Assembly (NCBI GenBank): GCA_027972325.1
Contig: JAPMOS010000051.1
Span: forward strand, 186,001 to 250,000
Length of the DNA stretch: 64,000 nt
Direction: 5' to 3'
DNA from: Paratrimastix pyriformis
Lineage: Eukaryota > Preaxostyla > Paratrimastigidae
In this document: positions 35,361 to 48,700 of the stretch, in pieces
Layout: each line of letters opens with the position of its first letter
Position numbering within the stretch: position 1 is the stretch's first letter
Program-made: the position numbers and the translations under genes
Notes under the pieces: model-generated
What the model was told of the DNA's origin: nothing
What the model saw: only the letters and a program-made list of their open reading frames with translations
Database searches by the model: none

Positions 35361-38300
35361 ATGATCCGACGAGCACATCTTGTGCTCATCGGCAGCCTGG
35401 TGTTATTTTCATTTATTGGTAGAGCTTTTTCTGCGAGTACCGATTTTTTAAGATATTCCTTTGAAGCCGAGACTCATGGACTTGCTTATGGCCAACAGGT
35501 TCGCAGGCCAGATGAATTCACGATTGATTACCACTCGGGTTTGCTAGGGAAATGACCATATTGTTCTTCGAGCGACAGTGGACGTTCGCTTCCTCTCGAA
35601 TTTTTCTGCCCCCACCGCAGAATTTCGAATTTTGACCCCGAGGTCCGCGTCGCGCGGCTGGGAATGGTCCTGGCTCAAAATCTCTTTCAGGTTATATTCT
35701 GGAGAGCCTTTGGCCCTCCAGCCAGGTCAAGAAGATGTCGTCTCCGACATTCCGGCCCACATTTTTGCCGAGTTTTCTTCGACGTCTGTTCCCTCCGAGA
35801 CATGCGCGCACGCACGTGCCCACCTTCTTCACCCGCACAGACTTACGGGTTCTCCCCTCTGAATGACACGCATTCCCACAGGACGGGCCTCTGCACGCGT
35901 GTCTGGTACCCCGACGGGGCAGCCCCATTCGGGGAGGCCACCGTGAAGCAGCTCGTCTCCCTGTTCGAGCACCGCCTGCCCCCCCTCACCTCGGGCGGGA
36001 GCGGCCAGGGTGGGATACCCACCCTGTACCGGTCGGTGGACACGGGCCCGCAGGGGCAGGCCGCGGTGCATTACCGGGCCCAGTGGGCGGAGGCCGAGCC
36101 GGGCAGCGGGAGCAACGGGCCACCCCTGCTCCGGCTGGCCCGGGCCTCGTCGCACCGCAAGGGGACCCACATGCGCACCACCGTGCTGACCAACCAGCTG
36201 CTGGGCCCGTGCCCCCTGCCCCACGCGTCCAACGCGGCGGCGGCGCGGGTGCTGGTGCCCCGGGAGGCCGAGGCCGCCCAGATGGTGCGCTTCGCGGTGG
36301 ACACGGCCCTGCAGCAGCTGGTGGGGGTCCCCATGGGCCCCGAGGATGCGACCTTGGCCCTGGACGGGGCCGCCCAGGCCAACGGGCCGCCCGTGGACCC
36401 GGAGGAGCTGTACGGGCGCGAGGAGGCCCTGCTGGCCCAGACGACGGCCGACCTGCCGGCCGGCATGGAGCGCCTCACCCGGATGCGCGGCCGGGCGGCC
36501 CTCCGGCTGGTGGACGGGCCCGGGATGAACAGCCTGCTGGCCCCCGAGCTGCAGCTGGCCGCCGCCAGCGACCCCAACGCCCACTGGATGGAGCTGCCCC
36601 GCCCCGCCCACGCCGCCAACCACAACACCATCAACGGGCGCCCCCGGCTGGGGGCGGCCCTGCGGCGGCTGGGCTTCCGGGACGAGGGCCTGGCCATCCG
36701 GCCCAAGGCCCGCGACCCGGCCCGGAACGGGCTGGCCGAGGGGGCCGAGCCGCCCGCCGACGAGGAGCTCGAGGCCCAGGCGGCCGCCTTCGCGGCCAAC
36801 GGAGCCCCCTGGGCGGCCGGGCTGAGCCTCGAGCAGATGATGGCCGCCGCCACCGAGGGCGACGACAAGCTGGCCGAGGGCTGGGCACACCTCGAGCGGT
36901 CCGCCCCCCCAGGCCCCGCACTGCCTTCCTCCCTCCCCCGGGGCTGGGATGGCTGGCCTGGGCCACTTCATGATGGCGCCCTGGGCCTGCCTTCTCCTGC
37001 GTGCGTGGCCGCACTGGGGGGCGGCGGTGCGGCGGTGCGTGGCTGCAGGTGCGCGGACCTGCTGCGGCTGAGCAACCAGGCCGAGGGCATCTCGCCCCTC
37101 GACCAGAACACCTCGTACTGCTTCGCCGACATGCAAAAGTTCTTCGCCGCCGACCCGGTCCGCCCTCCTCCGCCCCCGCCTCCTCCTCCTCCTCCTCCTC
37201 CCTCCTCCTCCTCCTCCTCCTCCTCCCTCCTCCTCCTCCTCCTCCTCCTCTTCCTCTTCCATCCCCTTCGTTCCGTCCGCCATCGCATGCTCACCACCAT
37301 CGTTCCATTCCCCCTGTGCCCATCCCCCACCTGTCCTGGGGCGGGTAGCGCGGCTCGCGGATGGCCTGCCGGCTGCTGGAGCTTGTGGCCCTGGGGCGGC
37401 CCCGGAGCGCGGTCGAGCTGGCCCGCTTCGACGCGGCCCTGGGGCTGCTCAGCGCCCTGGGGACGCCCACCGCTCAGCGGTGCGTGGCGGGGCTGCTGTC
37501 GGCCGAGCACCCGGCCAACGGGGGCCTCGAGGAGCCCCACCTGCGCCAGCTGGTGCTGACCATGCACACCCTGGGCGCCGGCACCCAGCGGCCCACCCGC
37601 GAGCTGGTGGCGGCCCTGGAGGCCCTCCAGGCGCGGGCCCTCGAGGAGGACCGGGCTGCCGAGGAGCGGGCCCGCGACTGGGAGGCCCGCCGACGCGACC
37701 TGCTCGCTCGGGCCCCATCGGTCCGTCCGCCCGGCCAGCCCCCAGCCCCCCACCCATCCCATCCCACCCCATCACCCATCCCATCCCATCATCCCATCCC
37801 ATCCCATCCCATCACCCATTCCATTCTGATTTCCTTCTCTGATCTCCCGGCGTCCCATCGGGGGGGCAGATCTCGGCTGCCCTGCGGGCGCTGGACCCCC
37901 AGCTGGCCGCGGCGGGGGCCAACGCGGATCCCACCCAGCCGACCCCGCTGAGCGAGGCCTACGCGACGGTCATCGACCAGGCCTTCTACGACGGCCACCG
38001 GGCCGACCGCCGCGCGGGGGACGTCGAGGGCCCCGAGGCCGTCCTGACCGACCCCGACCGGCCCCTGGACGCCCCCGGCCGCGCCAACGGCAACCCCAAC
38101 GCGGCCAACGACGGGGTGCCGCCTCCGCTGCCCCCCCAGCGGCGGGCCGACCCTGTGCCGCGGGCCCCCAAGCACGTGGGCGGGGGCCCGGCCCCGTACT
38201 GGCCGTACAAGGGGACCGCCCCGACGGTGGCCGAGGTCAAGGCCATGATGAACACCGCCCCGGAGGCCTACGAGGGCGACGAGAGCGAGCTGGGCAGCCG

Positions 38301-41300
38301 GGGCCGGGCCCAGCGGGCGCTGCCCCTGAGCGGGCTGGCGGGGCTAGCCCTGGGCAGCCACCTCCACGACCGCATGGCCGCCGTCAGGCTGCGCCACCTG
38401 GCCCGGGTCGCCATCGCCCACCAGGTCCGCCCCCAGCTCCCCTGACCCTGACCAAGCCCCCTGCCCAAGCCATCCCAGCCGGCACATCTGCTCATCCCCG
38501 GCCCGCCACATCCTCTGCCGCCCTCCGTCTTTCTGCGCCTGCCCCGCGCCTTGTCCGGCAGCGGGTGGAGGCCCTCCGTGCCGCCAACGCCAACGAGGTG
38601 GATGCCGAGGCCCTGGCCGCGGACGACTTCTACCAGTGGCCCCTGCCCCTGCCCGCCGCCGACGCCACGAATGCCAACGGGTCCCCGGCCCCGGCCGACC
38701 GGCAGCTGGCCAACGAGGCGGTCCCCGAGCTGGCCGGGCTGGACGAGTTCACCCGGCAGGCCTACGCCCGCCTGGCGGCCCGTGCCCGGGAGGCCTGCCG
38801 GCCCGGGGTGGACCTGTACCAGTGCACGGGCGCCCTGGCGGCCCTGGGCAACGCGGGGCCCCTGCCCGCCGAGGTGTCCGGGCTGCTGCTGCCCCTGGCC
38901 GGCCACCGCGCCCCCGAGATGCGCACGGCGGCCCTGTTCGCCCTCCGGCGGGCCGTGGCCTGGGCGCCCCGGCCCGTGGTCAAGGCCCTCCTCGAGGCCT
39001 ACGCCGACGGCCACGAGTACGAACCCGGTCCGTGCCCCCGCCTCGCCCCGCCACGCCACGCCACGCCACGCCACGCCACGCCACGCCACGCCACGCCACG
39101 CCACGCCACGCCACGCCACGCCACGCCACGCCACGCCACGCCACGCCACGCCACGCCCCGCCACGCCCTGTCCTACCCTGTCCTGCCCTGTCCTGCCCTG
39201 CCCCGCCCTGCCTGCAGTCCGTGCGCGCCTCATCTCAGCCTCTGCCCCGCGGTTGGTTGGGTTGGGTTTGGCCCACAGTTCGCATGTCGGCCCTGGAGGC
39301 CCTCCGCAACGCCGCCAAGGACCTCGCCGCTCAGGTCGGGCCCCTTGCCCTGCTATTGCCCCCCATGAGCGGGCTCCTTGCACCGCCCAGGGTGGTGACC
39401 TTCATGAGCATCACCACGGCGCTTGCTCATCGACCATCCTGATCGCTTCTCGTTGTCTGGTTCTCTGGCCCTGCCCGTGCCGCAGACGGCCGAGGCCCTC
39501 GACCAGGCGGTGGCCCGGGGTGAGCTTGCCGAGGGTGAGGTGGCCCTGCGGGCCCACCCGGCCCTGGGGGCGGTCGACGATGCGGTGCGGGGCCTCCTCG
39601 GCCGCCACGTGGCCAACATGCGCCGCGCCCAGCGGACGGGCGGCCTGACCCGGCTGCCCAGCGGCGACCTCGAGATGGCCACCGGTCCGCGACACGCCCC
39701 ACACGACACACACACACCACGCGCCCAGACACATGCCGACCCGCTTCGGGCTCCCCACTTCGTTTTCCTTGTCTTCTCGGCGCAGAATCCTTCGTGCCCC
39801 CACCTCATCGTCCTCTCCGCACGGCATTCCTTTCTGCTTTGGGGTGGGTGGGGGTGGGATGCGGGCAGGCGTGCTGGCCAACGAGACCTCGCTGGTCTCG
39901 ATGTCGCTGTCCTTCCTGGGCGACCTGCAGCGGACCAGCGCCATGCCCTTCCACCTGGGGCGCTCCCTGCGGGCGGCCCTGCTCGAGCTGGGCGGCGAGG
40001 AGCTGGCCGGCCTGGGGGCGGCCCACCTGCCGGCCGACCTGGCCAACCACCCCCGGGTCAAGACGGCCGGCCTGGCCGCCCCCCGGGACGCCACCCGGTA
40101 CGGGTTCACCGACCGCGACCTGGCCGACCTGCTCGCCCTCATGGAGCGGTCCGCTCAGTGCCCTGCCCCTGCCACCCTCGCCGGAAGATGCTCTCTTGAA
40201 CCATGGTGGCGGTGATGATGATGATGATTGGATATGATCTGGATGATGACTGGATATGATCTGGATGATGACTGGATACGATCTGGATGCTGTTGGTGCC
40301 GCGGACCCCTGCTCACCACCGGACCGCACGCTCTTCTCCACCACAGGCCGGAGCACTACGACTACGACCGAGCCGCCCGCTCGGTGATGGCCCGGCTGGA
40401 GGCCCTCATGGCCCATCCGATCCCCTCTCCGGACAACGAGGACCAAGAGGGCGAGGCCGATGACCCCCAGCTGCGGGCCGACCGGCAGCGGCTCTACGCG
40501 GCCCTCAAGGAGCGCGTCGGCCGACCCGCTGCCGCCAACGGGCTGGGACCCGACTTCACGGGGCGCACCCTGGTGGGCATCGAGTTCACGGGCGGTCCGC
40601 GCGGTGTCCCTCCCATTGTCATTTGTCGCACACGGGCGGGTTTGCCTGGTCAGAGCTCGACCTCCTTCTCAAAGCCATCACACCGCGCGACCTCTTCTGA
40701 TCACCTCTCCTGTCCGGCCCTGCTGGCCTGGCTGTGCGCAGGCTTCATCCGGGACTACATGAAGTCGCTGGGCAACCACAAGGTGGGCGCCGAGGCGGGC
40801 CTCTTGCTGCGGGACCAGGCCCGCTTCATGGCGGGCCTCTTCGGGGTCCTGTTCGACGGTCCGCCATCTGCCCCTCCCAGTCCCCCGGCCCCCCCGGTCC
40901 AGTCCTGCGGGACATCTCTTCACATGAACCGCTGCCCGCGCCCCATCTCTGCCCGCAGCGAACGCGGAGAACGTTGCCCAGGGCAAGCTGTACGCCCTGA
41001 TCGTTGACATCACCCTCTTCGAGGGCCGCGGCCAGTTCGCGGGCGGGTTCTCGTGGAAGTCGCCCTTCGCCTCGCTCGAGTCGATCGTGGGCAAGATCTT
41101 CGAGGTGCTGGCGCCCCTGCAGGCCCTCCTGGGCAGGACGGTGGGCACCTTCATGGACAAGGCCGTCCCGCTGGTCGACCTGGTGGACCTCTGGATCCGC
41201 CGGGCCAAAACCGGGGTCGAGGGCTTCTTCAAGTTCGCCGAGAACTGCGATCCGCTGGACCCCATCACAAAGGCCCGTCCCGCCCTCGCCCGACTCTGCC

Positions 41301-41765
41301 CCGCAAGTGGCAAGCCTTACCGACTCTCCGCTGCCTGTTTTCGGCCTTTGCCTGGCCCGGCCATCTGCTCCCCGTTTGGCTGACTGGGCCTGACCATCTG
41401 CTCCCCGTTTGGCTGACTTGCTCCCCGTTTGTCTGACTGGGCCTGACCATCTGCTCTTCGTTTGGCTGGTGGTGGTGCAGGGCGTTGCCCTGATGGGGAA
41501 GGCCTTCGAGAAGTACGCCAACGGGACCCGGGCCAAGATGCTGCCCTACGTGGGCCGGCTCAACACGACCGTCTCGATGATCGTGACCGGCTTCGACAAG
41601 ATCGACAAGGGCCTCCAGCAGGCCGACCGCCTGACGGCCATCCTCTCCGATGGCGAGCTCTTCAGCGGTCCGCCCGCCATCCCTGCCCACCTCGCTCCAG
41701 CCCGCCAGCCGCAGCATGCCAATCACCATCACCAGGTCATTCATCATCCAATCATCCAATCATCC

Positions 41766-41812
<47 letters not shown>

Positions 41813-41816
41813 ACAG

Positions 41817-41903
<87 letters not shown>

Positions 41904-42708
41904 ATCATCATCATCGCCATCACCCAATCGTCACCGTCACCGTCACCTCGTTCTCTCCCCACAGGCTGGCTGCAGCAGCAGATCAAGCCCATCACGGACC
42001 GGGTCTTCAACATGTCCAGCGGCCTGCGCACCGTGAAGAAGGTTCTGGACGTGGTGGGGATGGTCCAGGACGTGGTGGCCCAGGTGGACATGGACGGGCT
42101 GCCCGCCGTGACGGACGCCAGCCAGCTGCAGCTGGACGGGCTCATCGCCGGCTACACCGAGGACGCCTTCCAGATGTCCCGCGACGCCATCGCCACCGTG
42201 CGCCTCCGGGCCGCCAACCTCAGCGAGGCCCCGATGGGAAAGTCCGTGCCGCGCCCACCCCATGGACCACCCGCCACCCCAACACCGCCCCCGCCAAGCT
42301 CATTCATCGGGTGGAATCCCCCCGTCCCGTCCACCCTCATCCTCATCCCTCGGATGGAATCCGTCATCCCGGCAGCCTGACGGCCTTCTCGACCCAGATG
42401 TCCCTCGCGGCAGCCCTGAAGGTGGCCGTCCTGGCCAACCCGCTGGCCGTCTGCCAGGCCCAGTACGCACCCCTGCTGCTCTACGGCAACGAGAGCGGGG
42501 CCGTCCTGCTGGACGCCATCGGCCAGGTGCAGGCCTTCCTGGCCGGCATGGACGCCCTCCTGACCCAGCTCGAGCCCTCCCTCGACAAGGTCCCCGTCCC
42601 ACCCAGCCTTCCCTGGCCGATTCGTCTGCCGTTCGCTGATGCTGGTGATGATGGTTGGGTGATGCTGGCGATAGTTGACGATGAGGATGGGATGATGGTT
42701 TAGTCCCC

Positions 42709-42739
<31 letters not shown>

Positions 42740-45700
42740 ACCACACCTTGTTCACGCCAACTTGTGACACACCCAGGCGGACGCGGTCATGGCCAAGATG
42801 GACCAGTTCGCCAAGCTGATGAACTACGTGGGGCCCGTGCTGGACATCTTCATGAGCGCCGAGGGCTCGCTGGACGACCTCGACGGGCTGATGGACTCGC
42901 TCCTGACCCAGGCCGTGGGGGCCGCGGGCAGCTTCTTGCAGACGGCCCTCAATGGGGTCATCCAGGTCCCGTCCCGCCTTCCATCTCATGCGGGTGAAAG
43001 GGCCGCCTCTTCCATCTCCTCATGTGGGTGAATGAGTGTGCTGGAAGCAGAGCTGGGCCCCAGACCCGTCTGGGGGATGGATCGCTGCTCATGCCGCTCC
43101 ATCCCAAACCCCCACCCAGCGTCAGCCGAGCACCCGCTTCATCCTCTGCGCACCTGGCTGCATGCTCGCTTTGCGCTTCTCCTTGTCTCCACCTGCCTCG
43201 TTCCGTCATATGATGGCATGGCACTTCATTCGATCATTATTATTCTGGCATGTTCCTTTGTCCGGGCAGAACGTCACCAAGCGCTACGTGGCGCCCTTCC
43301 TGGTCAACACGACCCTGGCCATCGTCAAGTCGCTCAAGCTGAACAGCTCCTCCGAGCTGACGACCTTCGTGGGGGTCTTCTCGACCTCCATCCAGAACTG
43401 CCTCACCAACCTCTCCAGTCCGTGCCCCTCCCCTCCCCCTCCCCCGATCCCTCCTCGCCCTGTTCTGCTCGTCTGCTCATCGGTGGCATGGCGCGGTCAT
43501 CCCTCGTCCCTCGTTGCAGGCTGGCTGATCAGCGAGGTGACGACCAACTTCAAGGGGGTCGACTCGATCGGGCCCATCGTCAGCAGCCTCGTCTCCCAGC
43601 TGGGCGCCAAGGTCCAGGACACGGTCCGTATCCGCCGCCGCCTTGCCATCAAACTTTCTATCACCCCCTCACCGAATCACCCCCCTCATCACTATCACCC
43701 CCTCATCCATCCCGTTCCGTCACTGCTGGTTGTGGTTGTGGCAGGTGATGCGGACCATTGTGGGCGAGACGCTGGGCTACGTCAAGCAGCGCCTGACGGC
43801 CGTGGCCACGGCCCAGATCAACAAGATGACCGCCACCGCCAACGGGGCCATCGCCACCGTCAGCGCGGAGATCCTGGCCGTCACCAAGAACCGGATGCTC
43901 GCGGCCACCTTCGACAGCACCGTCCGCGTCCTCGCCGGTCCGTACCCCGTCCCCGGCCCCGCCCCGCCCTGGTGGGCATCGCCACGCACCCTCATCCGAT
44001 CATCATCACAATCATCATCACCTGCCCTGTGATTTCTGGCTGCTTGATGGCCCCCCAGACCCGAACCGGCTGCAGAGTTTCTTCACCAAGCTGATCAACG
44101 ACTTCAACGGGCTCAACTCGATCACCTCCCTGTGGGACGACCTCTACAGCGGCCTCATCGCCCCCGTCCGGGCACGCTTCGACACCCTCGGCCAGGAGAT
44201 CAAGGTCCGGCCCCCCGCCCTGCCCCCGCCGCCTCCACCACCACAGCCACCACGGCCACCACGGCCGCCATCACAACCACCCGGCGCTCACATTCGGCGG
44301 GACCATTTTTTCGGGGGGGCCAGACCAACCTGACCCTGGCGGCCAAGGAGAGCCTGATGTTCGTCATCAACGCAACCCTGGCCAAGGCGGACCCGCTTCT
44401 GGTCAAGCTGACCTCCGCCGCCGAGACCCGCATCGCCGTCCTGACCAAGTCCACCGAGCTGGGCGCCCTCGGCGGGGCCGCCCTCAGGGTCCGTTGTCCG
44501 ATGCCTCACTGGCCCCCCTGCCTGCCCTGACTTTGCACCACGATTGTACCCCCTGTTGCCCGCCTAACCCGCGCCTGCATGCGACTGGCGATAGGACGTG
44601 CTGGACACCAAGTCGTTGGAACCCTTCTTCAGCAAGCTGCTGGACGCCATCCTCGGCACGGGCCCGAGCTCCTTCCAGGACGTCTACGATGGTCCGTCCC
44701 GCCGCCCACTGCTGCCCTCGCCCCCACTCCCCCCCGCTGGGCCGGCTGCCACGATCGGATGGATGGATTGGCGCCTGATCCTCTCCTGGCTGGCGCTCAC
44801 TCACTCCACCCGCTCCTCTCTGCAGCGCTGGTGGTGGAGTACACCCAGCGGATCGAGGTGGGCGTCATCGAGCGGGTGCGGACCAACCTGACGGCCATCG
44901 CCAAGCGCTTCCTGCAGGGGCAGTTCGCCAAGTGGCAGACCGGCATGACGGCCGCCCTGGACAAGCTCCTGCTGCCCGCCCAGGCGTTCATCCTCAGGCA
45001 GACCGGTTCCGACGTCCTCGCGAACTTCTTCGTCTCCTCCGTCCGCGAGTTCGCACGTCCGTCACGCAGCCCCCTGCCCCTCGAAGTCCCAGAGATCGTC
45101 GGTGGATTCACATTGCGGTTCCTTGCCGCCTCTTTCCCGCCCCGTCCCGCCCCGTCTCGCCCCCGCAGAGCCTGCCGTCATCACGGACTTCCTGGGCCGG
45201 CTGATCGACCGGTTCGACTTCAAGAGCTCGCTGGGGGCCATCTACCGGGCCACGGTGGACGACTTCACCGCGACGGCCAAGGGCCACCTGAGCCAGGCCT
45301 CGCAGAACTTCATGAGTAACCTGACGGCCACCGCGCGGACCTTCGTGCTGTCCCTGCTGGAGCCCCGGCTGGCCAACTTCAGCCTGATGATCGACGGGGC
45401 CCTGGGCAGCGCCCGCGGGTGGATCAACAAGACCACCGGCTCCACGGCCCTGACCCAGGCCTTCGAGGGGGCCGTCCGCAGCGTGGTCTCGGTGGACCGG
45501 GTGCGGGCCTTCGTGGTCGGGTTCATGGACGACTTCATGGCCCACCCGACCGACATTGTCGCCATCTTCCTGACCCGCGGCAAGGCCTTCCTGAAAGACA
45601 CCCAGGACAGCGTCGTCACCTACCTCAAGGTCCGTCGGCGCCATGGGCGCTGCCCTATTTGTGCTGCCGCATGCTGTGTTGGGGCGTGGGGCGACCCGTC

Positions 45701-48700
45701 TCAATCGCCCACTCGGACCCGCGCCGGCCCGCCCCGCTCACATCCTCTGCTCACATCCTCCTGCGCACATCCTCCTGCTCACATCCTCTGCTCACATCCT
45801 CTGCTCTCGGCCTCGCTGGGACCCCCCAGGTGAACATGACCCAGCTGGCCAAGGACATGATGCGCTCCGGGGTGAGCAGCCTCATGGGCAAAGCAGACGC
45901 CAAGATCGACCAGTCCGCCCCGCCCTCCACGCCGCCCATCACCAGACCGCCCTGCCACCCACCCACACTTTTTGTTTTATTTTCCCGTTCCTTCGTTCCT
46001 TCTTTACACGACACGCACACACACACACTCAAATGCTCATGGACATCCACTTCACGGGCCGGGCTCCCGTCCTGTTGCAGGTTGGCGACGCTGGCCTACC
46101 GCCAGCTGCTCAACGTGACCGGGTCCGAGACGGTGGCCTCGGCCTTCGACGGGGTCATGCGCGGCCTGCTGCAGCCCTCGGCCCTGTTGCCCCTGCTGGA
46201 CGAGTTCGTGGACTCGTTCCGCGTGGACATGCTGCTCTCCACCTCGGGCCTCGCCCAGGTCCGGGCCGCACCCACCATGACGCAGCCCCTGCCCCTGCCC
46301 TTGTCCTGTCCTTGTCCTGTCTGTCTTACCCGCCAGCTGCCACTCATCCGCGCCCCCGTCTTCCTCTGCGCCGCCTTCCATCGGGCCTGCAGTTCCCGAC
46401 GATGCTGGAGGGCCTGGCCTCGAACTTCATCGACCTGGGCAAGGGCGCCCTCAACAACCTCAAGGTCTCCCGCCCATCCGCGCGCCCACCAGAGCCCCGT
46501 CTAACCACCCTCACCCCCCACCACCCCGGCAGGTGCAAATCCTGCGGAACATGACCCGCTGGGCCCGCACGGCCGCCAGCGGGCGGGTGGAGAAGCTGGT
46601 CAACATCAGCACGGTGGCCCTCAACGCCACCCTGGCCAAGAGCCGCGCCAGCATCCAGAAGCTGGTTGGCGAGAAGGTCCGCGCCCGCCGCCGAAAGGCC
46701 TCGACTCGATCCACCCGGCTCATCTCCACCGTGTCATGTTGGCGCAGGCCAAGGACCTGACGGAGGGCCTCGAGTACGCCATCCGGGCGACCCTGACACC
46801 CGAGGCCATCCGGGGCTTCCTGCTGGGGCTGGTCGACCAGGCCGCCGGCTGGATCGAGCGCCAGCTGGGCATCGCGGCCCGCACCAACGGCATCTTCGAC
46901 GGGCTGGGCGGCCTCATCGAGGGCCAGGTCCAGCCCCGCCTGGTGGCCTTCGTCGACGAGAAGGTGCCCCTGATCAAGGAGGCCCTGCTCCAGTGGGTAC
47001 TCGACTTCGCCAAGAACGGTCCGCCCCCCCCCCCCCCCCCCCCGCCCTGTTCGCTGAGGCACCCGTCTGACGGCTCGCCGCCCACCCCCCACCCAGGCCT
47101 CAACCGGATCGGGGACATCCTGGGCCCGGCCGCGTCCCGGCAGCTGCCCGTGCTCATGTCCCGTGCCATGGGGTCCCTCCGGGCCGTGGGCTCGGTCGGC
47201 TCCGAAATGGGTCCGTACGTGCGGCCCTGGCCTGCAGCTGGCCCTCACCAGCGGTTGTGGGATGGTGGGCGCTGATGATGAAACTGCCGGACAGACCGCA
47301 TTGGCTTCCCCTTCGGGTGGTCATTTTGTGTTTCCCTTCTGTGGTGCAGCCCCGGCGGTGGAGGGCCTGCTGGTGGGGGCGATCGGGGACCCGGCGGCCC
47401 GGGTGCGGTCGGTCATCGGGGCCCTGGCGGACTCGCTGAACCTGGAGGAGCCCATCCTGGACCAGATGCAGGCCGCCCTGGCCAACGTCTGGGCCGAGAT
47501 CAAGGGCCAGCTCGCCCAGCTGGGCGACACCCTCGCCGCCAACGCCACCCAGCAGGCGCGGACCCTGCTCTACCCCACCATCTACGGTCCGCCAGCTCAC
47601 GAGCCGCCATGCTCTGGCATCCCCATCCCCCCCACGCCCCCCTTGCGCCCCCATCTCCCGAGCCCCCGCCTCACTGGCCCCTCTGCGCTTGACGGCCCAC
47701 GGCAGGCATTGCGGCCCGGGCGACGGACACGCTGAACGGGCTCATCATGCGCTCGTCGGAGGCCGTGCGGGCCGCGGTGCCCAGCGAGGCGGTGGTGGGC
47801 CTGTACCAGGAGGCCCTGGCGGGGCTCATCGCCCCGGACGACCTGACGGCCCTCTTCCTGGACGCCCTCGAGGGCCTCACCCTGGGCGGGCAGTCCCTCG
47901 AGGAGGCCCTCCTGGGCAACCTGGCCCAGTACGGGGCCCGGGTCAAGACCCAGCTGCTGACCAACGTGCGCACCTCCCTAACGAGCAGCCTCAACGAGAG
48001 CCTGACCGCCCGGGCCGTGACCCTGGCCGCAGCCCTGGACACCTCCTTTGCCCAGGCTCTGAGCGCGGCCCTGGGGCCTCTTCGGCTGCAGGCGGCCCAG
48101 GGCCAGGCCCTGGCCGGCCAGATGGTGGCCCAGGCCGAGCGCATCCTGGGTGCGGGCCTCGTCAGCGGCGACCAGGTTGTGGCCCTGGTCCAGACGGCCT
48201 GCTCCACCTTCGTGCTGCCCCTCCCAGGTCCGTCCCCCCCGGGCCCGTCCATCATCATCATGTGCCGCCAGATGCTGTGAGGAGACGAGCGAGGGAGTGA
48301 CTGAAGACATGGCAGCGGCCCGCAGTGGGTCACAGAGCCACCCCCGCTCCCGTGTCGTGTCCGGCAGGCGACTCGGGCTTCGACCTCGAGGGGGCCCTGG
48401 GCGACGTCAAGGAGGCCGTCGCAGGCATCCTCGAGGACACCCGCCTCATGGCCGCCGCCAGCCTCGACGCCGCCATGGCCGCCATCCAGAACGCGGCCGT
48501 GGGGCTGGTCAGGGCCGCCTTTGCCCAGGTCCGCCTTGACCTCCAGACACATTGATTTGTGGGCGGAGGGGGCAGTCCAGAGGTGAACGATGCACGACGA
48601 CTCCCTTCTCGCTTTCCCCTCGCTCGCTCAGGCCTGGAATGTCAGCGACGCGGTGGCCCTGTTGGCCCCTGCCCAAGACCTGCTCGCCAACGCCACGAGC

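Larger units (their letters stand above)
35361..41272 (+). other. Lipid-transfer N-terminal module of gene B
   Basis: Exons 1-14. Visible blocks in order: '[20 protein letters not shown]' and 'IPAHIFAEF' (exons 2-3), 'VWYPDG...FGE' with '[14 protein letters not shown]' (near 35,905-35,980), '[16 protein letters not shown]', '[19 protein letters not shown]' (near 37,425-37,480), '[18 protein letters not shown]' with 'FALRRAV' (near 38,822-38,960), and '[12 protein letters not shown]' with '[18 protein letters not shown]' (40,560-41,065). The spacing and order match large lipid transfer proteins. The paralog in gene A preserves each block, which argues they are under selection. Confidence 0.74.

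Noticed and set aside
41650-42036. Poly-His/poly-Ser/poly-Ile protein
   Set aside because: Translation of an intronic CAT repeat.
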